The translations under genes were made by a program, and so were the position numbers. From JALZUU01 sp964441245 (GTDB taxonomy: Bacteria > Bacteroidota > Bacteroidia > Chitinophagales > Saprospiraceae), in contig CAYTVR010000187.1 of assembly GCA_964441245.1 (NCBI GenBank), forward strand, positions 1 to 14,230: 14,230 nucleotides of DNA, written 5' to 3'. A model generated the notes under the pieces. It ran no database searches and had not been told where the DNA came from. It was given only the letters and a program-made list of their open reading frames with translations. Shown here one piece after another: positions 1-7,985 of this stretch (positions within the stretch are counted from its first letter, which is position 1; each line of letters opens with the position of its first letter).

Positions 1-1
1 T

Positions 2-1042
2 GCGATGACCATGAGCAGTTTTTTTGCTGGCTCTTGTATTGGGCAATTAGTTCATGGGCCAATATTGGATAAATATGGAAGAAAAAATCCGATGATGATT
101 GGATTGTTTCTTTTCTTAGTGACCTCAATTTTGTGTGGTTTTGCTCAATATATCGAACTACTGATTGGACTACGTTTTTTTCAAGCCATTGGAATAAGTA
201 TGTGTAGTGTTGGAGGCAAAGCTGTAGTTAGAGATATTTTTCCACCCGCAGATACCGCTCGGATATTTTCAATCTTAGGTTTGATTATGGGGATCTCTCC
301 AATCATTGCACCAACAGTTGGAAGTTGGTTGTTGTTGGGATTTGGTTGGCGAAGTATCTTTTATTTTTTAGCGATCATGTCCGCTTTATTGATTGTGTTA
401 TTATGGCAGTTTTTGCCTAACACGATGCAAAAGGATGAAAAATACGCATTTACTTTTCGAAACATTTCAAAAAAATATTTTACGGTTGCACAAGACAAAA
501 AGTACTTGGGATACTCCTTTGTAACAGCAATGGCAAGTTCGGTTTTGTTCTCTTGGATATCAAGTTCTTCTTTTGTATTTATTGAATTGTTGGGTTTGTC
601 AGAACAGCAGTTTGGGATGGTATTTGCGGCAACGGCTTCTTGTTTGATATTGAGTAATCAAGTGAATATTTTTTTACTTAAAAAATTCAGAAGTGAGGAC
701 ATTGCCTTTGTTGCGGTGATCATGGAAATACTGATTTGCTGCTTTTTATTTTATGTCATTCAATATAATTTTACAGTCATTAATATGATGATTGGCATGT
801 GTTTGTTGATGTCATTTTTGAGTTTGATAAGTACGAATACAATGGCATTGGGATTAAATGAGATAGAAAAAGATTTAGGTGTTGCAACTGCATTGATGGG
901 AAGTTTGAGAATGGCATTAAGTGCGATAGCTACATTTATTTTGAGTTATTTTTTAGTCGCTTCAGCATTGCCAATGTTAATTGCTATTGCTTTAGTTAGC
1001 TTTTTGAGTTTGTTTTTACAAATTAGAATTAAAATGATTTGA
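2..1042 (+). CDS. MFS drug-resistance transporter, Bcr/CflA type (5' end outside window)
   Basis: Inner-membrane exporter of the major facilitator superfamily, most like the Bcr/CflA multidrug subfamily. The visible 345 residues begin in what should be transmembrane segment 2: GQLVHGPILDKYGRKNP is the MFS motif A (loop 2-3, with D, GR and K), followed by LRFFQAIG in the next helix pair and a charged VRDIFP loop, which is typical of Bcr/CflA. About eleven hydrophobic segments can be counted, ending at IRIKMI. Full-length members are near 400 residues and have one more helix before motif A. The reading frame is open to the left edge, so the ATG at 5 is probably internal. Substrate cannot be read from the sequence. 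It faces away from the aromatic cluster and need not be related to it. Confidence 0.85.
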   Translation, partial: AMTMSSFFAGSCIGQLVHGPILDKYGRKNPMMIGLFLFLVTSILCGFAQYIELLIGLRFFQAIGISMCSVGGKAVVRDIFPPADTARIFSILGLIMGISPIIAPTVGSWLLLGFGWRSIFYFLAIMSALLIVLLWQFLPNTMQKDEKYAFTFRNISKKYFTVAQDKKYLGYSFVTAMASSVLFSWISSSSFVFIELLGLSEQQFGMVFAATASCLILSNQVNIFLLKKFRSEDIAFVAVIMEILICCFLFYVIQYNFTVINMMIGMCLLMSFLSLISTNTMALGLNEIEKDLGVATALMGSLRMALSAIATFILSYFLVASALPMLIAIALVSFLSLFLQIRIKMI

Positions 1043-1103
1043 CCCACAAATAATCCAATTGCAATATTTCTATGAGTTGATAAAACGATCTAAACCTTAG
1101 CGA

Positions 1104-1111
1104 TAATTTTG
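1104..1111 (+). promoter_or_regulatory. weak candidate Bacteroidota -7 box
   Basis: TAATTTTG matches the Bacteroidota sigma-A -7 consensus TAnnTTTG and lies 75 bases before the ATG of the broken secreted-protein gene. The nearest upstream TTG (1077-1079) is 24 bases away, longer than the usual spacing, so the match may be chance in AT-rich DNA. Confidence 0.2.
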
Positions 1112-1186
1112 ATTGATTTATTCAAGGATAAATATTAAATTGAAGTTATTTGAAAAGGGTTTTACGAAATCATTAAAAATATAAGC

Positions 1187-1644
1187 ATGAAAAAAGTACT
1201 TCTAATTTTAATCATTTTTGTCAATTTAAATAGTTTGTCAGGTCAATCTTCAGTTATCAAAATACCAAGTACTTTCTTTGAAATAATGGATCATCACGGA
1301 ATAGCTCAAGGAATAGAATACTTATATTCAACAAATTAATTTTAAAAGAAGAGATCGCATCAAAAGAAAATCTAAAACGAAAAGGTGAAGAATATTTATC
1401 AGAAGCGCAGGTGGGAAAATATGTCGGTCATAAAATAATCAGTAAACAAACTTTTAGAAGAACATTAGCAAGCATCAGTTTTATGGTGAATTATGAGAGA
1501 GAACCATATCGATTTACATTTATATTGTATAGGCCTGACCGAAAAAGGGAATGGAGATTAAAGGAGTTTAATTTTGATAATGAGTTGATAGATGAATTAA
1601 TAGAAAGAGGAAAGTTATTTATGCTAAGTGAAGATGAATTTTAA
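1187..1644 (+). pseudogene. small secreted protein of unknown function, interrupted by a frameshift
   Basis: Two reading frames look like halves of one gene. The first (1187-1339) starts MKKVLLILIIFVNLNSLSGQ, a clear signal peptide with a likely cut before Q20, and ends after 50 codons at a TAA. The second frame is open from 1282 to the stop at 1644 and continues with a charged region and then VGKYVGHKIISKQ and YEREPYRFTFILYRPD. The frames overlap over 1282-1336, so one extra base (or two fewer) near 1320-1337 would join them into a protein of about 150 residues. The GTG at 1411 has no good start context, which argues against a separate gene. I do not recognise the family. It may be a true pseudogene, a sequencing or assembly error at an A/T run, or a slippage site. 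Confidence 0.6.
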
Positions 1645-1743
1645 AAGGATAGATCTAAATCAAAATATATTTTTTACCCAACCTTTTGAAGATTTTAATC
1701 GGTCTATATAAAAAAGAATTGATCATAAATAAATTTCTACAAA

Positions 1744-2394
1744 ATGAAAATAATCAAAAGCTTCTCATTAACGCTTTTTTTGATTATTGGATTTATTATG
1801 CCAAGTTGTGATAAAGATAACGTTCCAGAGATTCCTCCATGTGATGATGTGGGGCCTTTAAAACATTTTTATGACGTTTTCTATATGACTGTTTCAAATC
1901 TTTCTGATTTGGGAAGAAGAACAGAAGTTCCTCCAAATGATACCATAGCTTTTGATGAATTAGACGCAGTGTTCATTGACTATATAGTTAATTATTCTAC
2001 TTCCATTCAGCCTAAAAGAGATTGGTCTTTTTCTTTAATGCCTACCGCATATGCCTGTACATATGTTCCAGGGACAAAGGGATCAAAGACAGAAACTCTG
2101 GTTGATTTTTCCATAAGCACTTTAAACGATTTTGATGATGACCATTTAGCCAATTCCAGTATCATTGATCTTTTTGATTATTATGGAGGAAGCTTTCGTG
2201 CTCTTGATGAGTTCATTCCATTGACTCAATTTTTAGAAGAACAAATTGAAAACCTTCTCCAAGAGGAGGATATGTTTATAAAATTGAAAAAAGCTCCTGA
2301 GATGGATCAAGAATTTAAAATAAAAGTAGTCATGGAGTTGTCAAAGGGGGAAGTGTATGAGTTTGAAACGGAACCGATAGTTATAATACCTTAG
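1744..2394 (+). CDS. putative lipoprotein, function unknown
   Basis: A 216-residue protein with a basic N-terminus, a hydrophobic stretch (residues 7-19) and MPSC, so Cys22 is the likely lipidated residue; the following DKDN is typical of Bacteroidota lipoproteins. The mature part is acidic, carries a central segment with AYACTYVPG, and has an acidic helix rich in E/L near 160-175. No catalytic motif is visible. The central AYAC segment recalls a family of Bacteroidota lipoproteins of unknown function, but I could not confirm a family. The ATG at 1744 is preceded by an A/T-rich leader. It stands alone, 99 bases after the broken secreted-protein gene and convergent with the histidine kinase. 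Confidence 0.7.
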   Translation: MKIIKSFSLTLFLIIGFIMPSCDKDNVPEIPPCDDVGPLKHFYDVFYMTVSNLSDLGRRTEVPPNDTIAFDELDAVFIDYIVNYSTSIQPKRDWSFSLMPTAYACTYVPGTKGSKTETLVDFSISTLNDFDDDHLANSSIIDLFDYYGGSFRALDEFIPLTQFLEEQIENLLQEEDMFIKLKKAPEMDQEFKIKVVMELSKGEVYEFETEPIVIIP

Positions 2395-2466
2395 ACTTAC
2401 TTCAACTTTAATTTTAAACTCTGATTTGTTTTTTTTGAAAACAGTTGCCAGAATTTTCGTGTTTTA

Positions 2467-3792
2467 TCAATTAAGAAGAAACAGTTCTTTTTCCTCAGAA
2501 GAACCGATGATTTTATTTTTAGTTACAGGAATATTTAGGGAAAAAACAGTTCCCTTTCCGATCTTTGAGTCTACAGCAATGCTGCCTTCATAATTGTCGA
2601 CTATTCGCTTACATATCCCCAGACCAATTCCAGTTCCTGGGTATTCTGATACGTTATGAAGTCGTTTAAAAAATTCGAATATTTGTTCAAAATACTTTTC
2701 ATCAATTCCAATTCCATTGTCTTTAAAAGATAAGAAAAGTCGCTCATCATTCAGGTTAAATGAAATATCCACAGTAGGTGTTTCATTTTGATTATACTTG
2801 ATGGCATTTTGGATGAAATTTTGAAAAATCAAAAGAAATTCAATTTCATTACAGAAAAAGATAGGTAATTGCTCGGTACGAATGATTGCATTGCTCGTTT
2901 TAATTTCACCACTCAAATTTAATTTAACCTTCTCTAATACCTCATTTAAATCAACCTCAGATCGATCTGCTTCATTGATATTTTTAACTTGAGATAGTTC
3001 TAGAATTCCTTCTACAATGTAATTCATCTGTCGGGCACCAGATACTAAAAAGTCCATTTTTTCATTTATAGAATCAAAGTTTTCTTTTTCTATATCTGAC
3101 TGGATCATTCCCCCAAAACTAATAATGGTTCTGAGTGGTGATTTTAAATCATGGGAAGCAATGTAATTAAATCGTTCTAACTCTTCTGATGTACGTTTTA
3201 ACTCTGAATTTTTCTTTTTTAATCGCTCAATAAGGTCTTCTCTTTCACGATGAAAAACAATTAAAAACAGCGTGACCCAAGCCATTGAAACAATAAATGA
3301 AACCAAACCAGAAAGGGGATAATCAACTAATTCAACAAGGGGCTCAAAATTGATTCCGTATCCTAAAGCGATAAGATATACGCCTGCATGTATTGCAAAT
3401 AGCAGTTTCATATGTTCAGCTTTCTTGCGAAAGGCAACATAGTTGATAATAATTGCTGCTCCTACGGCCAAACTTTGACTAAAAAATCCACTAAAACAAA
3501 TATGATAAATACTCACCCAAACAACAGTTCCAAAGGAGGTAATGAAACGTGCCCAATAGATTTTGTTAAGTCCATTAAAGACCAACACTAATCCATATAT
3601 CAAACTAATTCCAAAGGTAATAAAGGAGTATAATTTAGGAATGTCTGCAATAAAGAGATAGATAGAAAAAGAGAAGAGAAAGATAAAGGAAAATAGAGCC
3701 ATTTTATTATACAAAATTGTCAACTGATTTTCATCAGAACAATCTTGTCTAACCCCTAAATGGATCAACTGCTTTAAAAATAATGGAATCAA
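2467..3792 (-). CDS. membrane sensor histidine kinase
   Basis: Two-component sensor kinase in the inner membrane. Residues about 31-180 form a bundle of hydrophobic helices (roughly six) with no recognisable periplasmic domain, so the signal may be sensed in or near the membrane. A short coiled coil (about 182-208) leads to the HisKA domain with RFNYIASHDLKSPLR, where His214 is the phosphorylated residue. The ATPase domain shows the N box (NFIQNAIKYN, 325-334), G1 (DNGIGI, from 358), a phenylalanine-rich F region (FEFFKRLH) and G2 (GTGIGLG, 386-392). No receiver or HPt domain and no response-regulator gene lies beside it, so it is an orphan in this window. The start at 3792 is a TTG with AGG seven bases upstream; the next ATG (Met31) would remove a stretch that resembles conserved kinase N-termini. 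Confidence 0.9.
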   Translation of the reverse strand: MIPLFLKQLIHLGVRQDCSDENQLTILYNKMALFSFIFLFSFSIYLFIADIPKLYSFITFGISLIYGLVLVFNGLNKIYWARFITSFGTVVWVSIYHICFSGFFSQSLAVGAAIIINYVAFRKKAEHMKLLFAIHAGVYLIALGYGINFEPLVELVDYPLSGLVSFIVSMAWVTLFLIVFHREREDLIERLKKKNSELKRTSEELERFNYIASHDLKSPLRTIISFGGMIQSDIEKENFDSINEKMDFLVSGARQMNYIVEGILELSQVKNINEADRSEVDLNEVLEKVKLNLSGEIKTSNAIIRTEQLPIFFCNEIEFLLIFQNFIQNAIKYNQNETPTVDISFNLNDERLFLSFKDNGIGIDEKYFEQIFEFFKRLHNVSEYPGTGIGLGICKRIVDNYEGSIAVDSKIGKGTVFSLNIPVTKNKIIGSSEEKELFLLN

Positions 3793-3976
3793 TTTTTTAC
3801 CTTTTACAGGGGATGACCAAATACTTTTTTTGTTTACTTATTTTGCAGTATCGTTACACAAGAATCAACGTATTCAATAGAAATATTTGTGCCAAACTCA
3901 AAAATAACCAATAATCCAAAGCCTTTTGTCTAGTAATTATTTAATAAAGTCGACCTTAAAAGGTGATTGTTGAGCA
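3793..3976. other. gene-free spacer upstream of the histidine kinase
   Basis: 184 bases between the last gene of the catabolic cluster and the kinase start. It must hold the kinase promoter, but no clear -33/-7 pair was found. A short dyad, ACCTT-AA-AAGGT, sits at 3953-3964 just after the aldo/keto reductase stop; it is not followed by a T-run on the minus strand and so is a poor terminator. None of the seven-base repeats seen in the cluster is present here. Confidence 0.4.
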
Positions 3977-4960
3977 TCAAAGATTCCATGGCTTCACAAT
4001 ATTTACCTTATAATGTGATTCGATTTTCTGAATTTCTTCAGTAGTCAATTTTATGTTGACGGAGTTCGCGGCTTCTTCGATATGCCAGAGTTGAGTCGCG
4101 CCAAAAATAGGGGAGGCTACAATCGGATTTTGATGTAACCAAGCCAAGGCAACTTCTGCTCCACTTACTCCTTTTTCTTTGGCGACTTCCATAACCACAT
4201 CTGCTATCTGGAAATCAGTTTCGCGATTATAAAGTTTTTGACCATAAGCATCCACCTTACTTCTGACCGTTTGACCACCTTCACGAGTACGACTACCATT
4301 AACAATTCCTCTTGCTATTGGGCTCCAGGGAATTAGAGAAATATTTTCAGCTGAACAATATGGATTCATCTCTCGTTCTTCTTCCCGATAAATAATATTG
4401 TAATGATTTTGCATACTGATAAAACGTGTCCAAGCATTTAAGTCTGCTACATAATTGGCTTTACAAAATTGCCAGGCATACATACTCGATGCGCCGATGT
4501 ATCGAACCTTTCCAGATGTTACCAATTCATGCAAGGTTTCCATCGTTTCTTCAATTGGGGTGTTATAATCCCAGCGATGGATTTGGTAAAGATCGATATA
4601 GTCTGTTTCTAAATTCTTAAGCGATTGATTGAGATGTTTTAAAATTTGAGAACGAGACAATCCTCTTTGTGTAGGATCCTTCGGGACCGGAAGACCAACT
4701 TTTGTTGCAATGACAACTTGATCTCTTTTGACGTATTTTCGGATGGCTTTTCCGGTCATGATTTCACTAACTCCTGAAGAATAAATATTCGCTGTATCAA
4801 AAAAATTAATCCCTAGGTCAAGGCTTTTTTTTACATGAGTATCACAATCCTCTTGTTGGTTCAATACCCATTGTCGCCATTCTTTACTACCATAGCTCAT
4901 CATTCCTAAACATACAGCAGAAACGTTTAAATCTGAATGGCCTATTTTTTTATAAATCAT
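3977..4960 (-). CDS. aldo/keto reductase, YajO-like
   Basis: NADPH-dependent oxidoreductase of the aldo/keto reductase superfamily, cytosolic, 327 residues, the full family length. The catalytic tetrad is visible: Asp55 and Tyr60 in FFDTANIYSSGVSE, Lys87 in VIATKVG, and His128 in LYQIHRWD. The C-terminal cofactor-binding part includes SLIPWSPIARGIV and PIFGATQLWHIEEA. The overall pattern is close to E. coli YajO and related reductases. It is the last gene of the catabolic cluster, 31 bases after ligI. The protocatechuate 4,5-cleavage route has no step that needs it; reduction of an aromatic aldehyde or another carbonyl related to substrate supply is an inference only. Confidence 0.85.
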   Translation of the reverse strand: MIYKKIGHSDLNVSAVCLGMMSYGSKEWRQWVLNQQEDCDTHVKKSLDLGINFFDTANIYSSGVSEIMTGKAIRKYVKRDQVVIATKVGLPVPKDPTQRGLSRSQILKHLNQSLKNLETDYIDLYQIHRWDYNTPIEETMETLHELVTSGKVRYIGASSMYAWQFCKANYVADLNAWTRFISMQNHYNIIYREEEREMNPYCSAENISLIPWSPIARGIVNGSRTREGGQTVRSKVDAYGQKLYNRETDFQIADVVMEVAKEKGVSGAEVALAWLHQNPIVASPIFGATQLWHIEEAANSVNIKLTTEEIQKIESHYKVNIVKPWNL

Positions 4961-4991
4961 ATTTTTCTAATAATATTCTATTATTTGCCAA

Positions 4992-5873
4992 TTAATCATT
5001 CCAATATAGTCGATTCGGATTATCTACCAAAATCTTCTGTATCATATTTTTATCATTTGTAAAGAGTCCCAATAGATCGACCAAGTCGCCATCATTGGGC
5101 ATATGCTCTTTGATATTAGGATGTGGAAAATCCGTTCCCCAAATCACTCGGTCAGGTGCCTGTTGAATCAATTTTTGAGCGTAAGGAATCGCATCATAAA
5201 ACGGAGGACCAGCTTTTGAAATTCGCTCTGAGCCACTTACTTTTACCCACCAATTTTCACGTTGCATAAATTCTAATAGGATTTTAAAAGCAGGTTGTTC
5301 CACGCCTAAGTTGGTAGGTACTCGTCCCATGTGGTCAACAATAATTGGCATATCATCGAATTGTGTAAAAAAACTTTCGTATTCAATAATATCCTCTGCA
5401 TTTACATGAATTACTAAATGCCAACCATATTGTTTTACCCGCTCCAATACATTTTTCATTCCATCCAAATCAGGAGCACCGCCCAAATGTTTTACAAAAT
5501 TAAATCGTACTCCTCGAACTCCTCCAATGTGCAATGCTTCGAATTCGGCATCCGTAAAATTTTGATTAGCAATACACACGCCTCGCCAGTATTGATCGCC
5601 TCGCCATTTTATGGCATCTAGCATGGCTCGATTATCAGGACCATGACAACTTGCTTGAACAATGATTGCACGTTTCAAGCCAATTTGATCATGCAATGCT
5701 TTTAAGCTTTCTTTGCCAGCATCGGGCGGCTCGTAAGTACTTGTTGGATGATATGGGAAAATGTCACTCGGACCAAATACATGGCAATGTGCATCACATG
5801 CTAAAGTGGGCAAATTCAATTTAGGGACCTTCGGATTTGGATCAGGCGGTATGCAAGTTTTTTTGTTTGTCAT
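4992..5873 (-). CDS. ligI: 2-pyrone-4,6-dicarboxylate lactonase (LigI)
   Basis: Amidohydrolase-superfamily hydrolase that opens 2-pyrone-4,6-dicarboxylate (PDC) to 4-oxalomesaconate in the protocatechuate 4,5-cleavage pathway. The 293 residues show the N-terminal DAHCHVFGP (His29, His31), arginines in GVRGVRFNFV (120, 123) suited to binding the substrate carboxylates, IVDHMGR (His181), and WGTDFPHP (Asp248). Asp248 is at the same number as the catalytic Asp of Sphingomonad LigI, which is known to work without a divalent metal. Gallate or other amidohydrolases are less likely because ligC, the gene that makes PDC, is in the same cluster. It starts with ATG 66 bases after the SDR stop and is followed by the aldo/keto reductase. 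Confidence 0.93.
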   Translation of the reverse strand: MTNKKTCIPPDPNPKVPKLNLPTLACDAHCHVFGPSDIFPYHPTSTYEPPDAGKESLKALHDQIGLKRAIIVQASCHGPDNRAMLDAIKWRGDQYWRGVCIANQNFTDAEFEALHIGGVRGVRFNFVKHLGGAPDLDGMKNVLERVKQYGWHLVIHVNAEDIIEYESFFTQFDDMPIIVDHMGRVPTNLGVEQPAFKILLEFMQRENWWVKVSGSERISKAGPPFYDAIPYAQKLIQQAPDRVIWGTDFPHPNIKEHMPNDGDLVDLLGLFTNDKNMIQKILVDNPNRLYWND

Positions 5874-5939
5874 TTTGTAATAGTATTGTTGCTTGGTTGA
5901 ATTGTCTTTTTAAAATGCTGTTTGCATGCTGTTGTTGAT

Positions 5940-6731
5940 TTAAATACTTCCCAAATATCCTCCGTCAATATTCAAAGCGGTTCCTGAGACATAATCTGCT
6001 AATGGGCTACTTAAAAAAGCGATATAGTTGGCAAGTTCTTTAGGGTTTCCCATTCTACCCAATGGAACTTGTTCTAGACGTTTTGCAATAGCTTCCTCTG
6101 TAGAAATATTGGCTCTTTTAGATAAAGCATTCACTGCACTCATTTGTCGGTCGGTCATAAATTTCCCAGGAACAACGGCATTCACGGTAATACCTAATGA
6201 AGCAACTTCTTTACTTAGGGTTTTTACCATGGCATGTATTCCAGCTCTAAAAGTATTGCTCAATAATAAATTTGGTTGAGGTTGTTTTGCACCCGAGGTC
6301 GTGATCACCAATAACCGCCCTCCTTGACCTTTTGTTTTCATCATTTTTATTCCTCCTCTAAATAATCGAACGGTACTCATCAAGCTATTATTCATCGCCT
6401 CATGCCAATGTTCGTCATCGAAGGAATCAAAGGTCCCTGGCTTTGGGCCTCCAGAGTTGGACAATAAAATGTCTAATTCTCCGACTTCTTTTTTTACAAA
6501 ATTGAAAAGATTTTCGATGTCTCCTTTTTTGGAAACATCAGCTGGAAATGACAAAACAGTTTGACCTGTTTCGCTTTTAATCAAGCTTACTGCATTTGCA
6601 AGGTTGGCTTCACTTCTGGAAGAAATAATGACTTTGCAATTTTCTTTAGCCAATCGAAGTGCTGCAGCAAATCCAAGTCCTTTACTTGCACCTGTGACTA
6701 AAGCGATTTTGTTTTGTAATCCTAAGTTCAT
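5940..6731 (-). CDS. SDR-family protein lacking the YxxxK catalytic pair
   Basis: Short-chain dehydrogenase/reductase fold, 263 residues from the ATG at 6731; a longer frame from a TTG at 6773 adds a non-conserved leader and is less likely. The cofactor motif TGASKGLG (13-20) is intact, and FPADVSK and a C-terminal GTALNIDGGY are typical. The usual NNAG is NSGG, the usual serine is kept near 146 (ITTSG), but the place of YxxxK reads SNTFR (158-162), so the catalytic Tyr and Lys are Ser and Arg. This SNxxRAG pattern recurs in an SDR subgroup often labelled 3-oxoacyl-ACP reductase-like, so it is probably a family trait rather than decay. Its job in the cluster is unknown; it lies between ligU and ligI, and no textbook step needs it. 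Confidence 0.82.
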   Translation of the reverse strand: MNLGLQNKIALVTGASKGLGFAAALRLAKENCKVIISSRSEANLANAVSLIKSETGQTVLSFPADVSKKGDIENLFNFVKKEVGELDILLSNSGGPKPGTFDSFDDEHWHEAMNNSLMSTVRLFRGGIKMMKTKGQGGRLLVITTSGAKQPQPNLLLSNTFRAGIHAMVKTLSKEVASLGITVNAVVPGKFMTDRQMSAVNALSKRANISTEEAIAKRLEQVPLGRMGNPKELANYIAFLSSPLADYVSGTALNIDGGYLGSI

Positions 6732-6755
6732 GTTTAATTGTTTTTTACGGTAGTT

Positions 6756-6869
6756 GGAGGAGTCAGGGAACAAGCCGCTTCGCTTGCTGTTAGGAGTCAG
6801 GTCCTATAATTTACTATCAAGGAATGAGCTATTTACGTTATAGCACCTGACATTTGGCTCATGACTCCT
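6756..6869. repeat. intergenic inverted repeat of the GTCAG type
   Basis: In the 172-base spacer between ligU and the SDR gene, GTCAGGTCCTATAA (6796-6809) is inverted as TTATAGCACCTGAC (6838-6851), 13 of 14 bases matching across a 28-base loop. An outer pair AGGAGTCA (6792-6799) and TGACTCCT (6862-6869) gives an alternative fold, and another GGAGTCAGG starts at 6757. The right arm shows a loose seven-base phase (C at the head and TGA at the tail of units). It resembles the element at 10474-10552. Confidence 0.6.
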
Positions 6870-6903
6870 TTTGTTCAGTATTATGTCTCCCTTTATAAAT
6901 AAA

Positions 6904-7980
6904 TCATGGTATAAACACTTCTCCTTTACTAATCAGCCTCGCTGTTCTGATTACCCCAGATTTTTTAAAATTCAAAACTCCATTTTCTTTTTCGACGGTC
7001 AGATTGACGGTAAAGGTACCAGAAGGATGCTCAATGGACATTGGAGTATTTAGATCTGTAGAAGCATCCACAATTCCTTCTCCAACCGAACCGGGCAATA
7101 TTGCGCCTGTCGTAGCGGACACGGCCCCTAACACTCCAATTGCGGCGTGACAAACATGTGGAATAAATGTTCGAGTATTGACTAATCCGCCGTTTTTTGC
7201 AGGCGAGATCAGACACATTTTTGGAACCGTTTTGTTAGCAACATCTCCTAAGTTCATAAGAGGACCTATTTGCAGACGAATACTTTCCAGTCGTTTTTTT
7301 AGATTTTCATTTGCATCTAATTCTGCTTTAGTTTCATTACCTGAGATATCAAAATCATTGGCTCTCAAAACAACAACGGGCATCCCATTATCCACGCAGG
7401 TCAATTCGATACCATCTATTATATCTTTTGGATTCCCAGTAGGAAGTAGTGCTCCACAGTTTTTACCAGCTACATCAAGGTAATTACAAATGATAGGGGC
7501 AGCAGTACCAGGTACACCATCCACTTTCGCGTCTCCTTTATAGTTGATTTTTCCATCAGGAGTTTCTAGGGTCACTTCGCAAAGGCTATCGCTATTGACC
7601 ATTCGGATAGTGGCAGAGGTGTGATCCTTATTCGTTTGAAGCATTCCTGTTTCAATGGCAAAAGGAAGGACTCCGGCCAAAATATTTCCACAGTTTTGAA
7701 CAGTTGCCAGTTGCCCTTTTCCAATGACGACTTGAATAAATAAATAATCTAAATCAACTCCTTCTAATTTTGAAGGAGCAACTATAGCTACTTTAGCGGT
7801 TAGGGAATCTGCGCCTCCTAAGCCATCAATTTGCCTTGGGTCGCCTTGGCCTGCACCTTCCATAATGGCCAATACAATTTTGTATCTCTCTATTGGATCA
7901 ACAGGAAGGTCTTTGGCATGGAGGTAGACGCCTTTGGAACTACCACCTCTCAGTTGTGCAAATGGAATGGATCGCTGCAT
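6904..7980 (-). CDS. ligU: 4-oxalomesaconate tautomerase (LigU/GalD, PrpF family)
   Basis: 1,3-allylic isomerase of the PrpF family (diaminopimelate-epimerase fold) that converts one tautomer of 4-oxalomesaconate to the one the hydratase accepts. It is 358 residues, full length. The family signature RGGSSKGVYL (11-20) opens the protein; QIDGLGGADSLTAKVAIV contains Lys63 and VQNCGNILAGV contains Cys97. These lie three positions before the Lys66 and Cys100 that I recall as catalytic in LigU. The C-terminal half has HVCHAAIGVLGAVSATTGA. PrpF itself acts on methylaconitate, but the context (ligI, ligK, hydratase) favours LigU/GalD. It starts five bases after the stop of the pobA-like gene, so the two are probably translated together. 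Confidence 0.93.
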   Translation of the reverse strand: MQRSIPFAQLRGGSSKGVYLHAKDLPVDPIERYKIVLAIMEGAGQGDPRQIDGLGGADSLTAKVAIVAPSKLEGVDLDYLFIQVVIGKGQLATVQNCGNILAGVLPFAIETGMLQTNKDHTSATIRMVNSDSLCEVTLETPDGKINYKGDAKVDGVPGTAAPIICNYLDVAGKNCGALLPTGNPKDIIDGIELTCVDNGMPVVVLRANDFDISGNETKAELDANENLKKRLESIRLQIGPLMNLGDVANKTVPKMCLISPAKNGGLVNTRTFIPHVCHAAIGVLGAVSATTGAILPGSVGEGIVDASTDLNTPMSIEHPSGTFTVNLTVEKENGVLNFKKSGVIRTARLISKGEVFIP

Positions 7981-7985
7981 ATTTT

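Noticed and set aside
2..1042. MFS gene as the uptake system for the aromatic acid
   Set aside because: The sequence is of the Bcr/CflA exporter type, lies on the other strand and is separated by four unrelated genes or gene fragments.
3953..3964. ACCTT-AA-AAGGT dyad as the operon terminator
   Set aside because: Only five base pairs and no T-run follows on the minus strand.
5940..6773. Longer SDR start at the TTG at 6773
   Set aside because: The added 14 residues precede the normal family start and read into the repeat-bearing spacer; the ATG at 6731 gives the usual distance to the glycine motif.
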